Notes: a model not told the origin generated them from the sequence alone. A stretch of 64,000 nucleotides of DNA from an uncultured Verrucomicrobia subdivision 3 bacterium (GCA_903917705.1 CAIXBQ010000015.1:42429-106428), one strand, 5' to 3'; counted from the first letter of the stretch, positions 39,479-48,699 are shown. Made by a program: numbers and translations.

Positions 39479-39885
39479 GGCGTTTGAAATTCAAGGTGGA
39501 GCCGGCACTCGTGTGGCTGATTGGCCTGACCGCGCTGGTGATCACAGCCCTGCGAGGTTTGAGGTAGCTGTCCTTGCAAACACTCGGCCACCAGCACTCT
39601 CACCAATTCGCGAGAACGCCCGGTGCATACCTCGATGCCGTGGTGAACCAAATTTCCGAACGCCCGCTGACCAATGCCGTTGCGGCCAACGATAAGAACT
39701 TGAACGCCCTGTGCGCGCAGCCAGCGGGGAAACGAACCCGGCTCATGCGGCGGCGCTTCGACGGTTTGGGAGCAGCCAATGGCGCGGCTTTGCCGATTCG
39801 CATCCACGAACTCAAAATGTGTGGCTTCCCCAAAATGTTCGAGGAGCCGACCGTCAACCACGGGCATGGCAATTTTCAAATTCAT
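39475..39885 (-). CDS. NifX/NifB-family (dinitrogenase Fe-Mo cofactor-like) protein
   Basis: MNLKIAMPVVDGRLLEHFGEATHFEFVDANRQSRAIGCSQTVEAPPHEPGSFPRWLRAQGVQVLIVGRNGIGQRAF. Confidence 0.85.
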   Translation of the reverse strand: MNLKIAMPVVDGRLLEHFGEATHFEFVDANRQSRAIGCSQTVEAPPHEPGSFPRWLRAQGVQVLIVGRNGIGQRAFGNLVHHGIEVCTGRSRELVRVLVAECLQGQLPQTSQGCDHQRGQANQPHECRLHLEFQTP

Positions 39886-40256
39886 GGTTGTGCCATTGCA
39901 GGATGGTCTTGGTTGATGAAGTTTTTTCCATCGGCCCGCGCCAGCAGTTCGTGCAATTCCCGCTGGGACAACTCGCCCATGAACTGATAGCAGACCGTCT
40001 CGCCATTGAACAACAGGACGGCGGGCAGCGAGATGATGCCAAATCGCGCCAACAGTTCGGGAGATTCCGTCGGAGTGGCTTTCGCAATCATGGCAGAACT
40101 GTGGCTGCGCGTCGCGTTCGTCAACAACGTCTGGAGCCTTTGGCTGGCGGAACAACCGTCCGCGCAAAATGCCAGCAGCACCGGCACTTTGGATTGCATC
40201 ACCGTTTCAGCAAAAGAACGGTCAGTGATTTCGAGAATGGTGTTTGGGGAAGTCAT
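39882..40256 (-). CDS. Thioredoxin-like protein with CSAS active-site motif
   Basis: MTSPNTILEITDRSFAETVMQSKVPVLLAFCADGCSASQRLQ...FGIISLPAVLLF. Confidence 0.8.
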   Translation of the reverse strand: MTSPNTILEITDRSFAETVMQSKVPVLLAFCADGCSASQRLQTLLTNATRSHSSAMIAKATPTESPELLARFGIISLPAVLLFNGETVCYQFMGELSQRELHELLARADGKNFINQDHPAMAQP

Positions 40257-40263
40257 GGAGGTT

Positions 40264-40461
40264 TCAAAAGTTGCGATGGTGCGCCGGGCAACCATAAACT
40301 CGTTCGTAAGCGCGGCAGAAAGGGCACAGTCTGGCTTCAACGTGCTTCACCAGCCAGAAGGCGAATCCTCGTTGCCGCTTGCGGGCACGCCGGCAGACCG
40401 GGCAGTTTGCGCAAACTCTGGCTAGGGCTTTGTCGAGTGAGGAGGCGCTCCGGGTGCTCAT
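40264..40461 (-). CDS. Small zinc-ribbon-like protein (65 aa)
   Basis: CANCPVCRRARKRQRGFAFWLVKHVEARLCPFCRAYERVYG; ATGA overlap with trmO. Confidence 0.65.
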   Translation of the reverse strand: MSTRSASSLDKALARVCANCPVCRRARKRQRGFAFWLVKHVEARLCPFCRAYERVYGCPAHHRNF

Positions 40462-40952
40462 GCTGATTGGCTTTCTGCATCTTTCGCGAAACGCCCGTCG
40501 GCGATCCCCGTCCCACGAGCGTGGGCATACCACCCAACGCGTTCGACCGGGAATACGTCGTAATCGGGGATGAATGGTTTGACGTCCAATAGCGGTGTGC
40601 CGTCCAGCACGTCCAGATCAGCCACCCGCAGCGTGGCTCCATCCACGGCCAGAAGTCGCACACAGGAAATGCCGATGGCATTGGGCCGGCTGGGGGCGCG
40701 CGTGGCAAAGATTCCGTGGGTTTGCGTGTCGAGGTAAGGAACGACCTCGAGTTGCGCTGCCCGCACCCGGTCGAACCAGTAAAGCAGCCAGATGCGGTCG
40801 AATCCATCGAGGTCGCGCAAGCCCGGCGCGAACTCGGTAAACACTTCCACTGTGCCCTCGATGCCCGCCGCCCAACGAGGTTGAATCGGCGTGCCTTCCG
40901 CCTGATGATGCGGCGAGTGAATCAATCCGACAGGCCTGAGTTCGAGTTTCAT
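40458..40952 (-). CDS. trmO: TrmO/TsaA-family tRNA-methyltransferase-like protein
   Basis: PVGLIHSPHHQAEGTPIQP, GFDRIWLLYWFDR, GIFATRAPSRPNAIGISCVRLL. Confidence 0.88.
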   Translation of the reverse strand: MKLELRPVGLIHSPHHQAEGTPIQPRWAAGIEGTVEVFTEFAPGLRDLDGFDRIWLLYWFDRVRAAQLEVVPYLDTQTHGIFATRAPSRPNAIGISCVRLLAVDGATLRVADLDVLDGTPLLDVKPFIPDYDVFPVERVGWYAHARGTGIADGRFAKDAESQSA

Positions 40953-40975
40953 GCGGTATGTTGAGTTTGCATGGA

Positions 40976-41320
40976 TTACTGGTGCGGACGATTTCCGTCG
41001 TCCATGTATATGATGGCCGGTTTCCGACTGCGTGCTTCCTCGTCGTCCATCCAGCCAAACGCCATGATGATGACCCGATCGCCAATCTGCCCCAGACGCG
41101 CAACCGCCCCGCGCAGGCTGATCTGGCCTTTCTGGCCCGTGATGGCATAGGTCTCAAAGCGGACGCCGTTGTTCAGATTGGCCACCAAGACTTTTTCGCC
41201 CGGCAAAATATCCGCTGCCCGCAGCCATTCCGGGTCGCAGGCAACGCTGCCCTCGTAATTCAACTCCATGTCGGTGACAGTCGCCCGGTGAATTTTACTT
41301 TTGAGCATTTGCCGGAACAT
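40976..41320 (-). CDS. panD: Aspartate 1-decarboxylase
   Basis: MFRQMLKSKIHRATVTDMELNYEGSVACDPEWLRAADILPGEKVLVANLNNGVRFETYAI, including the Gly-Ser self-cleavage site. Confidence 0.9.
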   Translation of the reverse strand: MFRQMLKSKIHRATVTDMELNYEGSVACDPEWLRAADILPGEKVLVANLNNGVRFETYAITGQKGQISLRGAVARLGQIGDRVIIMAFGWMDDEEARSRKPAIIYMDDGNRPHQ

Positions 41321-41322
41321 CT

Positions 41323-41748
41323 TTACCTCCGCTCCTGTTGGAACAATTTTTCTGCGCCGCTGTAAGCCTCCTCGACCCGCAGCAGTGTCGCCGCCACGCC
41401 GGGATACTTCGGGTCGTGCCAGGACTGCATGTTGGCAAAAATGGGGCCGTCAGTGTGATAGGTCAGGGAGCCTTTCACCTGAAACGACTTGCGTTCCTTG
41501 GTGATAAACAAGATGGCTCCGCGCGTCCCGCTTTTGATGTTGGCGCGGGTTTTCGAGAAATAATTGTCCGCCACTATGAAACCTTCGCCGGGAAAGTAAC
41601 TGATTTCGCCGACGTAAATGGCATTGGGCGTTTTTGCCACATCCACCGTCGCGAATACCGCCGGCCCCTCGCGGTTTTCCCAGGCTTGGGCAACGAGACT
41701 CAGGCCGTCAGTGGTTGATAGAACCTCGCTTGGTTGATTTTCTTTCAT
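41323..41748 (-). CDS. Pyridoxamine 5'-phosphate oxidase-family protein
   Basis: GPAVFATVDVAKTPNAIYVGEISYFPGEGFIVADNYFSKTRANIKSG. Confidence 0.8.
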   Translation of the reverse strand: MKENQPSEVLSTTDGLSLVAQAWENREGPAVFATVDVAKTPNAIYVGEISYFPGEGFIVADNYFSKTRANIKSGTRGAILFITKERKSFQVKGSLTYHTDGPIFANMQSWHDPKYPGVAATLLRVEEAYSGAEKLFQQERR

Positions 41749-41769
41749 AATTTGTTTTGTGCTCGTCGC

Positions 41770-42666
41770 TCAAGGTTTTCCGATTTTGGCGCTGGCGAGT
41801 TCCGCCGCTTCGGGAACATTGCGATGCAAAACCAAGGTGCCAACCGGCTGGCCGATATGCCGGCCCACGACGGCGCATTTGACCTTGAACAAGAAGAAAA
41901 TGTTTTGCCCGCCGCCGTCCAGCGACTCAAAATTCGCCTGCCCCTTGGCGATAATCAGATCGGCGCGCGCAAACCGCCGCTGAAACTCCGGGCTGCATGT
42001 TTCCAGCACAATGCCTGCGCCATCACAGCCGGTGTCCGTCACGGCCACCCACCCGTCGAGGCCGGCCACGGTGGCATCCGCGCGCAAGGCGTCGTTGATG
42101 GCCGGGCCTCCTTTGACGACAACCGTGATTTTTTCGCGCGGCAATAATTCGAGCAGTAGCCGGTCAAAAACCAGTTCCCCCGCGTTGTCCGCCAGAAACA
42201 AAATTTCCGTCGCGCGTTCCGCCGCCGCGAAGAATTCTTCTACATCGCCCGTGAACGGCCCAGCAAAGGAATTCTCCAGCGCGGCGGGAATTTGTGCCGC
42301 CGTCAAATCGCCCTTGATGCCGTAATCAATGACGTTGCCGGCGATGGCCATTTTAACGGCAGTCTGGCGCGGGTTCGCCGCTGTTCTTAGCCGCTCGCGC
42401 CAGACGGGCAACAGCGCCAGCGCGAGCCGGTTGGATTCCTGTTTGACGGCCAGATAAGGATCCACCTGTCCCGTAAGCTCGCGCACCCATTGATGCAGGC
42501 TCCGGCCAAACTGCGGCGGCGACTGGGTTAAATCCGCCTGGCTGGCGCGGCGCAGCACTTCGCGTAAAATCTGTTCCTGAACGCGCCCATCCGAAGTCAC
42601 CATGCGGGCGACGTTCAGTCCTTGCGACACGAAACAAGGCAGGCAAGCCAGGGTGCTTTTCATCAT
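41770..42666 (-). CDS. DUF89 (ARMT1-like) protein
   Basis: CLPCFVSQGLNVARM, ILFLADNAGELVFDRLLLELL, DLIIAKGQANFESL. Confidence 0.88.
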   Translation of the reverse strand: MMKSTLACLPCFVSQGLNVARMVTSDGRVQEQILREVLRRASQADLTQSPPQFGRSLHQWVRELTGQVDPYLAVKQESNRLALALLPVWRERLRTAANPRQTAVKMAIAGNVIDYGIKGDLTAAQIPAALENSFAGPFTGDVEEFFAAAERATEILFLADNAGELVFDRLLLELLPREKITVVVKGGPAINDALRADATVAGLDGWVAVTDTGCDGAGIVLETCSPEFQRRFARADLIIAKGQANFESLDGGGQNIFFLFKVKCAVVGRHIGQPVGTLVLHRNVPEAAELASAKIGKP

Positions 42667-43134
42667 TCAATGCGCCGTTGCGGCTTCGTGGTCACAGCCC
42701 TCATGGCTGTGATCATGCTCGTGATGGTGATGGTGACCATGCTCATGTTCGTGATGATGGCCGTGGTTTTTGCAACCCTCGGGGGTTGCGGTCAACTGGC
42801 CGGCCAGGTAGGTAGCGACCAGCACTTCAATGCGGGCATTCACCTCACCGGCGAGCACAATGACGCCGTTCACCAAGAGGTTGTTGAGACAGCCTTTGCC
42901 CATGCCGCCGGCAATGACCACCCGCACGCCCTGTTCCCGCAGCCAGCGCGGATACAAGCCGGGTTTATGCGGCGGCGCGGCGATGGTTTGTGTGGAGATT
43001 ACCGTCCGGCTTTTGGGGTCGGTGTCCACGAGCGTAAATTCGCGACATCCACCGAAATGGCCGTGCAGTTTTCCATCAGCAGTCGGGATGGCGATGCGAA
43101 TAATGTTTTCTTTGGGAGCGATGGCAGTTGTCAT
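42667..43134 (-). CDS. NifX/NifB-family protein with His-rich tail
   Basis: IRIAIPTADGKLHGHFGGCREFTLVDTDPKSRTVISTQTIAAPPHKPGLYPRWLREQGVRVVIAGGMG; tail HGHHHEHEHGHHHHHEHDHSHEG. Confidence 0.88.
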   Translation of the reverse strand: MTTAIAPKENIIRIAIPTADGKLHGHFGGCREFTLVDTDPKSRTVISTQTIAAPPHKPGLYPRWLREQGVRVVIAGGMGKGCLNNLLVNGVIVLAGEVNARIEVLVATYLAGQLTATPEGCKNHGHHHEHEHGHHHHHEHDHSHEGCDHEAATAH

Positions 43135-43772
43135 TTTTGAATTTTCTTTCGTTGGGCGGATGGCGCGGTGGCCACCAGCAGTTCTTGGTTACATCCTTTG
43201 GATCGTTTTGTTTTCCAGCCTAGATGGCGCATATGGTGCGCGAAATCAGCCAGACCATTTTTCAGACGGGGATGCGTCCCGCCTTCAAACCGGTGAATCC
43301 GGTCGAAAATTTGAAAACCGCGCGGCGAAAAATCGCACAGGACGAACTTTCCGCCCGGTTTCAATACCCGCAGCATTTCCTGAAACACCCTCATCGGGCG
43401 TTCCAGATGGTGAAAGGTGTTCATGCTGGCGACCGTGTCGAAACTGGCGTCGGCCCAAGGCAGATGTTCTGCGTCGTGAGCGATGAATCGAATCTGGCGT
43501 CCGACCCGCGTCCGGCTGACATGCAGTTTGGCCGCGCGCTGCTGGTCCGCATCCACATCCAGCGTCGTGATGCGTTCCGCGTGCTTCGCCATCGCGGCGA
43601 GGAAACGGCCTTTGCCGGTGCCAATTTCAAGCACATGACCGGGCAGCGGCAAAGCCTGGGCGAGAATAAATTTCAGGCTCGCCGCCGAGTCGTAACCAAA
43701 GCGGCGAAACAAGGCCTCGCGCTGCTTCAGGGCGCGCTGATTGCGAATCGTTTCAGTTTGCAACTGGCTCAT
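43131..43772 (-). CDS. Class I SAM-dependent methyltransferase
   Basis: HVLEIGTGKGRFLAAMAKHAERITTLDVD; ATGA overlaps at both ends. Confidence 0.85.
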   Translation of the reverse strand: MSQLQTETIRNQRALKQREALFRRFGYDSAASLKFILAQALPLPGHVLEIGTGKGRFLAAMAKHAERITTLDVDADQQRAAKLHVSRTRVGRQIRFIAHDAEHLPWADASFDTVASMNTFHHLERPMRVFQEMLRVLKPGGKFVLCDFSPRGFQIFDRIHRFEGGTHPRLKNGLADFAHHMRHLGWKTKRSKGCNQELLVATAPSAQRKKIQK

Positions 43773-44230
43773 ACGTTGACCTTGTGCTTTTGGAATAGAG
43801 CTTTTGGCAGGTTGGCGGTTGGTTTTTCTTTCCCGCCGGACTTGCCGTTTCGCGCCATGTTCCGGCGTTGGCAACAACCGCCGGGCGAATGTGGTTTCCC
43901 GCAGCCCGGCATCCGGAATTCAGGCCGGTTGAGCCGGTCACAGCAAAAGGCTTGCAGCACGGCTTCGGTTTCGCCGCAGAGATGCGGCTGAACGCGCACG
44001 CCACACCGCTCCAGTTCCCGTTGCAAGCCCTGGGAAAGCGCCGCGCAGAGCAGCACATCCACGCGCAGTTCCGCCACGCCCAGCGCCAGTTCTTCCGGCG
44101 ACAGCGGACTGAGGACAACTTCCTTGCGCGCCACTTCCTTACCACGCTGGCAGGTGACCAGCAGTAGCCGCGCCGCCGCATCCAGCAGCGGCGATATGCG
44201 TTCCTGCGAAATGGGAATGGCAATCGTCAC
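43769..44230 (-). CDS. NifX/NifB-like Cys-rich protein (GTG start)
   Basis: MTIAIPISQERISPLLDAAARLLLV...FCCDRLNRPEFRMPGCGKPHSPGGCC. Confidence 0.75.
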   Translation of the reverse strand: MTIAIPISQERISPLLDAAARLLLVTCQRGKEVARKEVVLSPLSPEELALGVAELRVDVLLCAALSQGLQRELERCGVRVQPHLCGETEAVLQAFCCDRLNRPEFRMPGCGKPHSPGGCCQRRNMARNGKSGGKEKPTANLPKALFQKHKVNV

Positions 44231-44242
44231 AAACCAACCTAT

Positions 44243-44258
44243 TGCAACCGCCGTGCCA
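44243..44258 (-). promoter_or_regulatory. Sigma54 promoter (TGGCACGGCGGTTGCA)
   Basis: Exact match to TGGCACG-N4-TTGCA, immediately upstream of the NifX-like operon; a sigma54 activator gene is 0.6 kb away. Confidence 0.85.
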
Positions 44259-44505
44259 GCCGCCCAACTTCCGCAGCCGGCACCCCGTGAAAACTCACCT
44301 GCGGTTGGCCAGCGCGAATGTTAAATGGGTTTTTTGAAGATTGCGCCGCCGCCGCGCCGCCGCCAAACCAATTTCCTGCCACAAGACCAGCGTGGCATTC
44401 CACAACGATGCAAAATAAACGGCATGGCGTTTTGCAATGATTTGTTTGCAACGGATTGGGACGGACGGAAAGCCCGGAAGATAAATGCCGGGGCAAAGCC
44501 AAGGG

Positions 44506-44787
44506 TTAAGGCTTGTCCTTCAGCCGATCCTTGGCCTGCTGGATCAGATCGAATAGGCTCACCACTTTGGCAGGAGGGCGAGATGCCCCGGCCCGCGCGA
44601 CCTGCGCCATCTCTTCCGCCGACAGATGCGCGTGCAGGAAGGCGCGGACATCAAATTGTTCCCACCAGCAGTCCAGAATCAGCCGGCAGGGCTTTCCGCC
44701 CGTTTCCTGACGACAATAACCGAAAGTCACCTCGTGACCGAGTCGGCGGCAACGCAGAAGGACATCTTGGTCGTGTTCGTTTAGCAT
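44506..44787 (-). CDS. Conserved-looking hypothetical protein (93 aa)
   Basis: MLNEHDQDVLLRCRRLGHEVTFGYCRQETGGKPCRLILDCWWEQFDVRAFL; Cys-containing, lies between the sigma54 activator and the NifX-like operon. Confidence 0.6.
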   Translation of the reverse strand: MLNEHDQDVLLRCRRLGHEVTFGYCRQETGGKPCRLILDCWWEQFDVRAFLHAHLSAEEMAQVARAGASRPPAKVVSLFDLIQQAKDRLKDKP

Positions 44788-44814
44788 GATTCGAGGCTAC
44801 CATTTTTCGGGCCA

Positions 44815-46185
44815 TCAGCCTTTTAATTTCAGCGACTTGATCTTGCGAAACATTGTGCTGGCATCCATGCCGAGTTCGCGCGCAGCAGCGGCACGATTGC
44901 CCTGGTTGCGTTTTAGCGCGTCTTGAATGAGCAGCTTCTCCATCGCCGCGAGTGTTAGTCCTGCGGGCAGTGCCGAGGTGCGGCCTTCTTCTTCGCCGCG
45001 CAGATGCGGCGGCAGGTGCGCGAGTTCAATCAGTCCGCTCCGGCAAAGCACGAAGGCGTGTTCGATGATGTTCTCCAACTCACGCACGTTGCCGGGAAAA
45101 TCATACTCCATGAGCCGGATCAACGCGGCGTCCGATAAACCGGCCACATCGCGGCTGCGGAGCCGGTTGAACCGCGCCACAAAATGATCCACCAGCAGCG
45201 GAATATCTTCGCGCCGCGCACGCAGCGACGGCAGTTCCATGCGCACCACATGCACGCGGTAAAACAGGTCTTCGCGAAACTTGCCTTCTTTCACCAGCGT
45301 AGTGAGCGATTTATTGGTGGCCGCAATCACCCGCACGTTGCAACGCACTGGCTCCACGCTGCCGAGCGGTTCATACACGCGCTCCTGCAAAACGCGCAGC
45401 AGCCGCGTCTGCATGGCGGGCGAGATGTCGCCGATTTCGTCGAGCAGGATCGTGCCGCCTTCAGCAAGCGCGAAGCGGCCCTGCTTGTCCTTGCGCGCGT
45501 CGGTGAACGCCCCAGCTTTGTAGCCGAACAATTCGCTTTCCAGCAGCGTGTCCGGCATCGCGCCGCAGTTGATAGCCACGAAGCGTTTGGCTTTGTGGCG
45601 GGAAAGCTGATGCAACGCTTGGGCGAACAACTCTTTGCCCGTGCCGCTCGCGCCTTCGAGCAGCACCGTGCTGTCACTCTCGGCCACGGGCGGCAGCAAC
45701 TCGAATAATTGCCGCATGGTCGCACTGCGACCAATGATGTTGGAAAATGAATCCTGCTGCTCGGCTTGCTGACGCAGTTCGTTCACGAGGCGCAAGTCGC
45801 GAAAACTTTCGACGCCGCCGATGACTTTGCCGCGCGCATCCTTGAGCGGCGCGGTGGAAATGCTGATGGGAATGCGTTCGCCCTGGGCGTTGACGATATA
45901 AACGACCTTGTTGGCTATCCGACGATGAGTGGCCAGCGTTTGCTTTAAGGCACAGGCGCTTTCGCAGATGGAGGCGCGGAATACATCGCAGCAGCGCTGG
46001 CCGATGGCTTCCTGTCGGCGGACCCCAGTGATCTGCTCGGCAGCATGATTGAAAAACGTGATGCGCCAGTCGGCGTCCACGGTGAACACGCCGTCGGGAA
46101 CGGAATCGAGCAACTGGTTGTGAATTTTTTCCAACATGCTGGCGGACGCAAATCCGCCGAAGTCATCATCGGCTTTCCCCTGCAC
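44815..46185 (-). CDS. PAS-domain sigma54-dependent transcriptional activator
   Basis: PAS domain, GASGTGKELFAQALH, GAFTDARKDKQGRF, Fis HTH; start may be MLEKIHNQ at 46137. Confidence 0.92.
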   Translation of the reverse strand: MQGKADDDFGGFASASMLEKIHNQLLDSVPDGVFTVDADWRITFFNHAAEQITGVRRQEAIGQRCCDVFRASICESACALKQTLATHRRIANKVVYIVNAQGERIPISISTAPLKDARGKVIGGVESFRDLRLVNELRQQAEQQDSFSNIIGRSATMRQLFELLPPVAESDSTVLLEGASGTGKELFAQALHQLSRHKAKRFVAINCGAMPDTLLESELFGYKAGAFTDARKDKQGRFALAEGGTILLDEIGDISPAMQTRLLRVLQERVYEPLGSVEPVRCNVRVIAATNKSLTTLVKEGKFREDLFYRVHVVRMELPSLRARREDIPLLVDHFVARFNRLRSRDVAGLSDAALIRLMEYDFPGNVRELENIIEHAFVLCRSGLIELAHLPPHLRGEEEGRTSALPAGLTLAAMEKLLIQDALKRNQGNRAAAARELGMDASTMFRKIKSLKLKG

Positions 46186-46332
46186 AACCGCAATGGCATT
46201 TTGCCACGGTCGGTCAGGGCGGTCGCCAGGGCTTTTCTTTTGGATTCGTTGCCGATGTCAGAAAATGGCCGGTTTTCTACTGTCAGCAGAAGGTTTGCTG
46301 GGTTGGCATTGCCGCTGCTTGGCAGGAGAAGC

Positions 46333-46776
46333 ATGATAACACCCGTTGCGCCTGACCGCGCTCAAATTCATTTGGTGAACAATCAGACGGAGGCGCATCC
46401 GTTTTGTTTTGTGTGCAGCGGATCCAACCCAATGGGGCTGGCGCTGCATTATGCGCCGCTACCGGACGGCAGTGTCAGCGCGAAATTTCTCGGCCACAGT
46501 GCGCTGGAAGGTTATTCCGGCTTGTTGCACGGAGGTGTGATTGCCGCCATGCTCGACGGCGCGATGACCAATTGCCTCTTTGCGCGCGGCATTCGCGGCC
46601 TGACGGCGGAATTGAAAGTGCGCTACCACGAAAGTGTCGCCGCATCCGAAGAAGTTTTTTTACAAGCATGGTTGGACGATGACGCGCACGGTCTTTTTCA
46701 GTTGCGGGCCAACCTCACGCAGGGCGGCGAGGTCAAGGCCAGCGCCACCGGCAAATTTATGAAACAACATGAGTAA
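46333..46776 (+). CDS. PaaI-type thioesterase
   Basis: CFVCSGSNPMGLALHYAP, GYSGLLHGGVIAAMLDGAMTNCLF. Confidence 0.85.
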   Translation: MITPVAPDRAQIHLVNNQTEAHPFCFVCSGSNPMGLALHYAPLPDGSVSAKFLGHSALEGYSGLLHGGVIAAMLDGAMTNCLFARGIRGLTAELKVRYHESVAASEEVFLQAWLDDDAHGLFQLRANLTQGGEVKASATGKFMKQHE

Positions 46777-47614
46777 AACCATTCGCATCACCGTGCTCGT
46801 CGAGAACAGCGTCCATCGCCAGGGGCTGGTCGCGGAACATGGACTATCCTTTCATATTCAAGCCGGCGAACGCAGCCTGCTGTTCGATACCGGCCAAACC
46901 GACTTGGCGGTGATCAATGCGGAAACCTTGCGGCTGCCATTGGATCGCGTGGAAGCCCTTGTGTTGAGCCACGGCCATTACGACCACACCGGCGGAGTTC
47001 CAGCGATGCTCGAGGTTGTTCCCGAGGCTCGGATTTATCTGCATCCCGCCGCGTTTGAAAATAAATTCAGCCGCAACCACGCCGGACCGGCGCGCAAAAT
47101 CGGCATGAGCGATTGCGTAGCACAAGCCATTCGTCACCGCCCGGGCAGATTCATTGAAACAACCGCTCGCACCGAGATCATGGAAGGCGTCTTTGCCACC
47201 GGCGAAATTCCCCGTGCGACCACTTACGAAGACACCGGCGGCGCATTCTTTCTGGACGCCGAAGGCACCCGCCCCGACCCGCTCGTGGATGATCAGGCCC
47301 TGGTGATTGACCTAGGCCGCAGCGTCATTTTACTGCTGGGCTGCGCCCACTCCGGCGTGGTCAACACGCTGAATCACGTCTGGCATTTGACCGGCGGTAA
47401 ACCCGTTTGTGCCATGATTGGCGGCCTGCATCTCGGTTCAGCTAGCGAAGAACGAATTCAGCAAACCATCGCGCAACTGCGCGCCGCCCAAATGGAAATT
47501 CTTGCGCCCGCCCACTGCACCGGCTGGCCCGCGACGGCGCAATTGTGGCAGGCATTCCCAGACCTTTGCCGTCCCGCCGGCGTCGGCACGGTCTTTGAAT
47601 TCAAACGGGATTAG
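46769..47614 (+). CDS. MBL-fold metallohydrolase (dihydropterin-ribofuranosyl aminobenzene phosphate synthase-like)
   Basis: LVENSV..GLVAEHGLSFHI, LSHGHYDHTGG, GCAHSGVVNTL. Confidence 0.85.
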   Translation: MSKTIRITVLVENSVHRQGLVAEHGLSFHIQAGERSLLFDTGQTDLAVINAETLRLPLDRVEALVLSHGHYDHTGGVPAMLEVVPEARIYLHPAAFENKFSRNHAGPARKIGMSDCVAQAIRHRPGRFIETTARTEIMEGVFATGEIPRATTYEDTGGAFFLDAEGTRPDPLVDDQALVIDLGRSVILLLGCAHSGVVNTLNHVWHLTGGKPVCAMIGGLHLGSASEERIQQTIAQLRAAQMEILAPAHCTGWPATAQLWQAFPDLCRPAGVGTVFEFKRD

Positions 47615-47644
47615 CATCTGCCATCCGCACAGGAATTCTACGCT

Positions 47645-48388
47645 TCATGCGATACCGCCGTTGACGCGCAGATTTTGGCCGGTGATCCAGCCCGCTGCGT
47701 CCGACGCGAGAAAGGCCACCACGTCGGCGATTTCCGCCGGCTGGCCGAGCCGCCCCAACGCCGCCGCCGCTGCAAACTGTTTGATCTGTTCCGCCGTTTT
47801 ACCCGCCGTGAACAATTCGGTTTCCGTTGGTCCGGGCGAAATCACATTGACCGTGATGCCGCGCGGGCCAAGTTCCCCGGCGAGCGAGCGCGTGAGCTGT
47901 TCCACCGCACCCTTGGTGGCGACGTAAGCCGCGTAGTTCGGCATCATTCGCGCCGTCGTCGAACTCGATACATTTATGATTCGCCCGCCTGCGGCCAAGC
48001 GCGTGGCGGCTTGCTGGCAGGCGAAAAATACACCCTTCACGTTCACCGCAAAAATCCGGTCGAACTCTGCTTCGGACATCGCGCTGACTGGCTTGGTGAA
48101 CATGAGGCCGGCGTTGTTCACCAAAATGTCCAGCTTCCCGAAGCGCGCAATAGTTTCATCAAACAACCGGACAACTTCGGACACGCGCCCGACATCGGCT
48201 TGGATGGCAAATGCCTTCCCGCCGGAGGATTCAATTGCGGCAACCAGTTTTTGCGCCGCGTCCGCTTGCGCGGCATAATTCACTACCACAGCGACACCAT
48301 CCCGACTCAGGCGTTCGGCGATGGCGCGACCGATGCCGCGCGACGCGCCAGTGACTAGGGCAACTTTTCCTTTGAGGGAAGTGTTCAT
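47645..48388 (-). CDS. SDR-family 3-oxoacyl-ACP reductase-like oxidoreductase
   Basis: VALVTGASRGIGRAIAERL, NNAGLM, YAAYVATKGAVEQLTRSLA. Confidence 0.9.
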   Translation of the reverse strand: MNTSLKGKVALVTGASRGIGRAIAERLSRDGVAVVVNYAAQADAAQKLVAAIESSGGKAFAIQADVGRVSEVVRLFDETIARFGKLDILVNNAGLMFTKPVSAMSEAEFDRIFAVNVKGVFFACQQAATRLAAGGRIINVSSSTTARMMPNYAAYVATKGAVEQLTRSLAGELGPRGITVNVISPGPTETELFTAGKTAEQIKQFAAAAALGRLGQPAEIADVVAFLASDAAGWITGQNLRVNGGIA

Positions 48389-48488
48389 GGTTTGAAGATA
48401 ATAAGAAATTACGGCGCTGGCCACGAAATCAATGGTCTTCCACCTCACCAACAATTCAGAGTTCTGCTTCGTTCTACGTTGAAGGCCG

Positions 48489-48650
48489 TTAGTGTTTTCG
48501 GACCATTCGCAGCATTTTAATGTTGAGGATCACAAAGCGGAAAAACTGCCACAGCAAGTTCGTGCGCATCGCTTTCGTGAAACGCGTGGGCACGGCGGGA
48601 TAAAAGCTTTGTTCGTAAGGCTGGCGTTCAGGCTGTGGTTGCTCGGTCAT
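48489..48650 (-). CDS. Small protein (53 aa) downstream of the SQR-like gene
   Basis: MTEQPQPERQPYEQSFYPAVPTRFTKAMRTNLLWQFFRFVILNIKMLRMVRKH; 49 nt after the SQR-like stop, same strand. Confidence 0.55.
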   Translation of the reverse strand: MTEQPQPERQPYEQSFYPAVPTRFTKAMRTNLLWQFFRFVILNIKMLRMVRKH

Positions 48651-48699
48651 GGTGTTCTCCTTTGGTTGGCTATATGGCTGGGTGGATGATTCAAAAAAA

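Noticed and set aside
39475-44230. Nitrogen-fixation cluster
   Set aside because: Only NifX/NifB-domain small proteins are present; no nifHDK, nifE or nifN, so a nitrogenase role is not supported.
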